Source: Limnospira fusiformis SAG 85.79
Lineage (GTDB): Bacteria > Cyanobacteriota > Cyanobacteriia > Cyanobacteriales > Microcoleaceae
Reading direction: 5' to 3'
Length of the DNA: 64,000 bases
Assembly: GCF_012516315.1 (NCBI RefSeq)
Contig: NZ_CP051185.1
Span: 5,399,363 to 5,463,362, forward strand
The notes below the pieces were generated by a model. That model saw only the letters and a list, made by a program, of their open reading frames with translations. It was not told the origin of the DNA and made no database searches. Position 1 is the first letter of the stretch, and every line of letters begins with the position of its first letter. The position numbers were made by a program, and so were the translations under genes. This document shows, one piece after another, positions 61,309 through 64,000 of this stretch.

Positions 61309-63645
61309 ATGAGATTTCACTTGGAAGGATGGCCGTTTGCACCTAATTATTATGCGATCGCCACTTATTTTATCTGGCAAGAACTTTTGAGGCGATCGGA
61401 TTTACAGGTTTCCTATCAAGCCAATCCTTCAGCCCCCCATGATTCTAACCCAATTCTCGATCGCTTACTGGGTCAGTTGTCAATTCCCACCCCAGACCAC
61501 CCTAGGGATAGTAACTCAGCAGATATCTGTTTAAGGGTTTCCCCAGAAGTGGATTTTACCCCCACTGATAGCCAAAAAACTGGGATTTTGACCGCCCCAC
61601 AATGGGGAACTCTCCTGAATATCAGTCCCGAAAATGTGTCACTAGCCCCTAATATCACCCTAATTACCCCGACAATGTGGTGTAAGGATGGATTACTTCG
61701 CGGCGGTATTCCACCTCACCAGGTCGCTGTTATCCCCCCTGGAGTTGACACGGAAATTTTCCACCCGTTAACCTCCCCAGACAGACAGGAATTGCGTAAA
61801 TCTCTGGACTGGGACTATTATTTTGTGTTTATCCATGTTAGCAACCTCGAAAATACCGATGGTCTTCGCCCTCTCCTCAAAGCCTTTGCGGGGGTGGTGG
61901 AAGTTTACCCCCATGCTAGACTGGTATTGAAAGGCTGCACCCCACAGGGGGAAAAATTACTCCTCGAAAGCAGTCAAGCTATTTTAACTGATGCGGAAGC
62001 TACACGAGTACAGCCTAGGTTAGCCTACATTGGCGATAATTTACCTTTGGAGTCGGTGGCGAAATTGTATCAGGCGGCTGATGTTTATGTGTCCCCTGAT
62101 GTCGCACCGGGGTTAAATTTACCGATTTTGGAAGCGATCGCTTGCGGTCTTCCCGTGATTTATTCTGAAGGTAGTCCCGCCCAAGAATGGACTCATCCTG
62201 ATTTTGGCTGGGCGATTTCTAGCCAATTCCGAACCTTTGTGATTGACTATAAAACTCGGTTTTTGCTACATCCCAACTGGGAACATTTACTGACTTTAAT
62301 GCAGCAGGCTATTGAACAGCCGCAAATCGGAACTATGGCGCGGGAGTTAGTCCCCCAGTTTGTCACCAAAAAATTTACCTGGAAACATACCGTTGACCGG
62401 ATTTTAGAAGTTCTTAACCCCCAGTCAAAACCCCCGGCGGCGCTGGGGTTAAATATCGGGGGCGCTAACATCAATTCTCGCCCCCGTAACCTGGTGGTCG
62501 AAGGTTGGCGATGGTTGCCCCATTCTTATGCTTTGATTAATAGCCATCAACTCCTAGAACTTAATCAGCGATCGCCCCTTAAACTATTCCATCGGGATAT
62601 GCCCTATGTGACCACCGATTGGCAGCCTAGCCGAGGTTTATTTACCCAGGAAGAAGAGGCGATTTTGGACAGTATCCCCATACCCCCAGAAGACCTGAAA
62701 GCCGATGTAACTTTGAGGATGTATTGTCCGTTTAACTTGGCATCTTCTGACAGTAAAAAAACCTTTGTTTTTGGTTGTACAGAGTGGGGAATTGTGCCAC
62801 AAACTATTTTGCGGGGAATGGGGGTTAAGTCTTTGAGGGAGGCTCATTTAAATTCTGATAGTATTATCATCACCGCTTCCGAATGGTCGCGCCAAGGTTT
62901 TTTGAATAGTGGCGCAGTCCCTGAAAGGATGGCGATCGTCCCCTTGGGATTTGACCCAAAGGTGCATTATCCCCTCAATGAAGAAGACCGCAATAGTCTC
63001 CGCCGTGAGTTAGGATGGAATGATTATTTTGTGATTCTCAATATTGGCATTATGTGGAATGAACGTCAGGGGGTCGCTAGGCTTTTAAAAGCCTTTGCAC
63101 AAATTGCTGAGAGTTATCCAGAAGCGAGGTTAGTTTTAAAAGGTAGAGATGCGATTTTTAAGTCCAAAGAATCCATTAAAGCCGCCAGTAAACAAGTCTT
63201 AAATGATTCCCAAATAGATTTAGTAAAACCCCGGATTAGTTATATTGGCGATAATTTATCTGCCACCGAAATCGCCAGACTCTACAAGGCGGCTGATTTA
63301 TATGTTTCTCCTTATTCGGCGGAAGGCTTTAATCTCCCAGTTTTGGAAGCCGTAGCCTGTGGAACTCCGGTTATTTGCACCAAAGGAGGGCCGACAGATG
63401 AGTTTACTAGAGAAGATTTTAGCTTTTATATTAATAGTCAGCTTAAATGTTTTCAAGATTCCGAAGGTGATACTAAGTTTTACTTAGAGCCTGACGGTAA
63501 TCATTTGGTGGAATTGATGGAAAATGCCCTCAAAAACCCGGGTTTAAGGAATAAGAATAAATCGGCGGGCTGCGAATTTGTCAGGGCGAGATTTACTTGG
63601 TCGAAAGTATGCGATCGCCTATTAGAAGTGTTATTGTCATCTTAA
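61309..63645 (+). CDS. Double GT4-type glycosyltransferase
   Basis: A 778-residue protein from ATG 61309 (MRFHLEGWPFAPNYYAIATY), preferred to 61255 because the added 18 residues are not family-like. It contains two GT-B/GT4 donor-binding halves in tandem, each with the sequence run (V/I)PPG or VPLG-F/V-D, RLVLKG, YIGDNL, LY(Q/K)AADxYVSPxxAxGxNLPxLEA(I/V)ACG. In the C-terminal copy the E-x7-E motif is intact (AEGFNLPVLEAVACG); in the N-terminal copy the first Glu is replaced (APGLNLPILEAIACG). The second acceptor part (ILDSIPIPPEDLKADVTLRM) replaces a fully separate first domain. Likely builds a surface or intracellular glycan; substrate unknown. Confidence 0.88.
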   Translation: MRFHLEGWPFAPNYYAIATYFIWQELLRRSDLQVSYQANPSAPHDSNPILDRLLGQLSIPTPDHPRDSNSADICLRVSPEVDFTPTDSQKTGILTAPQWGTLLNISPENVSLAPNITLITPTMWCKDGLLRGGIPPHQVAVIPPGVDTEIFHPLTSPDRQELRKSLDWDYYFVFIHVSNLENTDGLRPLLKAFAGVVEVYPHARLVLKGCTPQGEKLLLESSQAILTDAEATRVQPRLAYIGDNLPLESVAKLYQAADVYVSPDVAPGLNLPILEAIACGLPVIYSEGSPAQEWTHPDFGWAISSQFRTFVIDYKTRFLLHPNWEHLLTLMQQAIEQPQIGTMARELVPQFVTKKFTWKHTVDRILEVLNPQSKPPAALGLNIGGANINSRPRNLVVEGWRWLPHSYALINSHQLLELNQRSPLKLFHRDMPYVTTDWQPSRGLFTQEEEAILDSIPIPPEDLKADVTLRMYCPFNLASSDSKKTFVFGCTEWGIVPQTILRGMGVKSLREAHLNSDSIIITASEWSRQGFLNSGAVPERMAIVPLGFDPKVHYPLNEEDRNSLRRELGWNDYFVILNIGIMWNERQGVARLLKAFAQIAESYPEARLVLKGRDAIFKSKESIKAASKQVLNDSQIDLVKPRISYIGDNLSATEIARLYKAADLYVSPYSAEGFNLPVLEAVACGTPVICTKGGPTDEFTREDFSFYINSQLKCFQDSEGDTKFYLEPDGNHLVELMENALKNPGLRNKNKSAGCEFVRARFTWSKVCDRLLEVLLSS

Positions 63646-64000
63646 AACCCTTGACAATTCTCACCATGGGATGTCTAATGGAAGATTGCCAATCAGTTGC
63701 ATACTTAACAAAGGCTCGGTCAGCACCCCCGGCTGAAGCACGGGGGCTTCCTGCCCCCCGCTTTCAGGTAGCTGACCAGCTTAAGCCTTAACTGGCTACG
63801 TTCAGAGCAAGAGTTAAAGTTCCTACCCTGGAATGCGTGCTAGTTCCAGGCTCTAGAACCAAATCGTTAAACAGTCCTAAGGGGTTAAGACAGTGCGATT
63901 TGGAAAGTACCGACTCTGAACATTAGCGAAGCAAACATTACCCCGCAAGGGAGTCGGAGCCAACCATAGCTCCATGGAGGGGCAACCATACCCCTCCACC
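63646..64000 (-). other. Structured terminal stretch resembling an IS200/IS605-type right end
   Basis: No intact gene is visible. On the minus strand an outer perfect stem GGTCAGC/GCTGACC (63771-63777 with 63718-63724) encloses two alternative inner hairpins, GGGGGCAGGAAGCCCCC and CCCCGTGCTTCAGCCGGGG. This CCCCGTGCTTCAGC core is common at the 3' ends of cyanobacterial IS200/IS605 tnpB elements and could be the end of an omega RNA belonging to an element that begins beyond the window. Upstream on the minus strand (63778-64000) no TnpB zinc ribbon is visible. Confidence 0.35.

Noticed and set aside
1..64000. CRISPR arrays, tRNA and rRNA genes
   Set aside because: No regularly spaced direct repeats of 28-37 bases were seen, and no T-arm GTTCGANTC with matching acceptor stem could be confirmed on either strand by eye.

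Overview
The window looks like chromosome from a cyanobacterium. The palindrome GCGATCGC (HIP1) recurs throughout, and several genes belong to families largely restricted to cyanobacteria or plastids (a Ycf46-like AAA protein, Ycf51, DUF1574, DUF2808, DUF3124, two-subunit-alpha PntAA/PntAB/PntB). The many intergenic hairpins, group II introns and IS607-type elements fit a large filamentous genome such as Arthrospira/Limnospira. That genus assignment is an inference from general character, not a database match. No tRNA, rRNA or CRISPR array was recognised.

Layout. 1-2.6 kb: a complete minus-strand group II intron encoding a reverse transcriptase/maturase/HNH protein. 2.6-12 kb: ordinary core genes (aldo/keto reductase, mannose-1-phosphate guanylyltransferase divergent from an LCP cell-wall ligase, YbjN-like protein, PEP carboxylase). 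12-28 kb: a large DUF1574 membrane protein, a beta-lactamase-fold protein that has lost its catalytic Ser and Lys, DUF3124 lipoprotein, CPA1 antiporter, an orphan phosphorothioation-associated methyltransferase with a duplicated flanking domain, a pentapeptide-repeat protein, UbiD, a NYN/LOTUS RNA-binding nuclease-like protein, HPPD and GalT. 28-33.3 kb: the conserved minus-strand translation and membrane-insertion cluster rpmH-rnpA-PH-yidC-jag-yceD-AAA-SH3. 33.3-36.7 kb: a mobile-element scar, with a decayed IS607 copy carrying a group II intron fragment, a DUF2808 gene, then a nearly complete IS607 element. 36.7-43.8 kb: pntAA-pntAB-pntB, a ParA ATPase, mnmA, and a GMC oxidoreductase with a small partner.

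43.8-52.2 kb is a plus-strand operon: polytopic membrane protein, SDR, small protein, SDR and a UbiA enzyme with the hallmarks of polyprenyl-phosphate phosphoribosyltransferases. It may make and use a lipid-linked sugar. It is split by a 2.4 kb AT-rich cassette (47572-49965) bounded by an ~80 bp direct repeat of the 3' end of the interrupted gene. The cassette carries, in the opposite direction, an OLD/RecF-like AAA ATPase and a second reading frame broken by one in-frame stop. This is the best candidate in the window for an undescribed, site-specifically inserted, defence-like system.

52.2-54.9 kb is a decay zone: an FGE-sulfatase remnant and a type II restriction-modification pair with signs of a frameshift and a lost start codon. 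54.9-61.1 kb carries Ycf51, a three-gene two-component/adenylate cyclase module and an AI-2E family transporter. 61.3-63.6 kb encodes a double GT4 glycosyltransferase. The last 300 bases hold a strongly structured sequence resembling the end of an IS200/IS605-type element.
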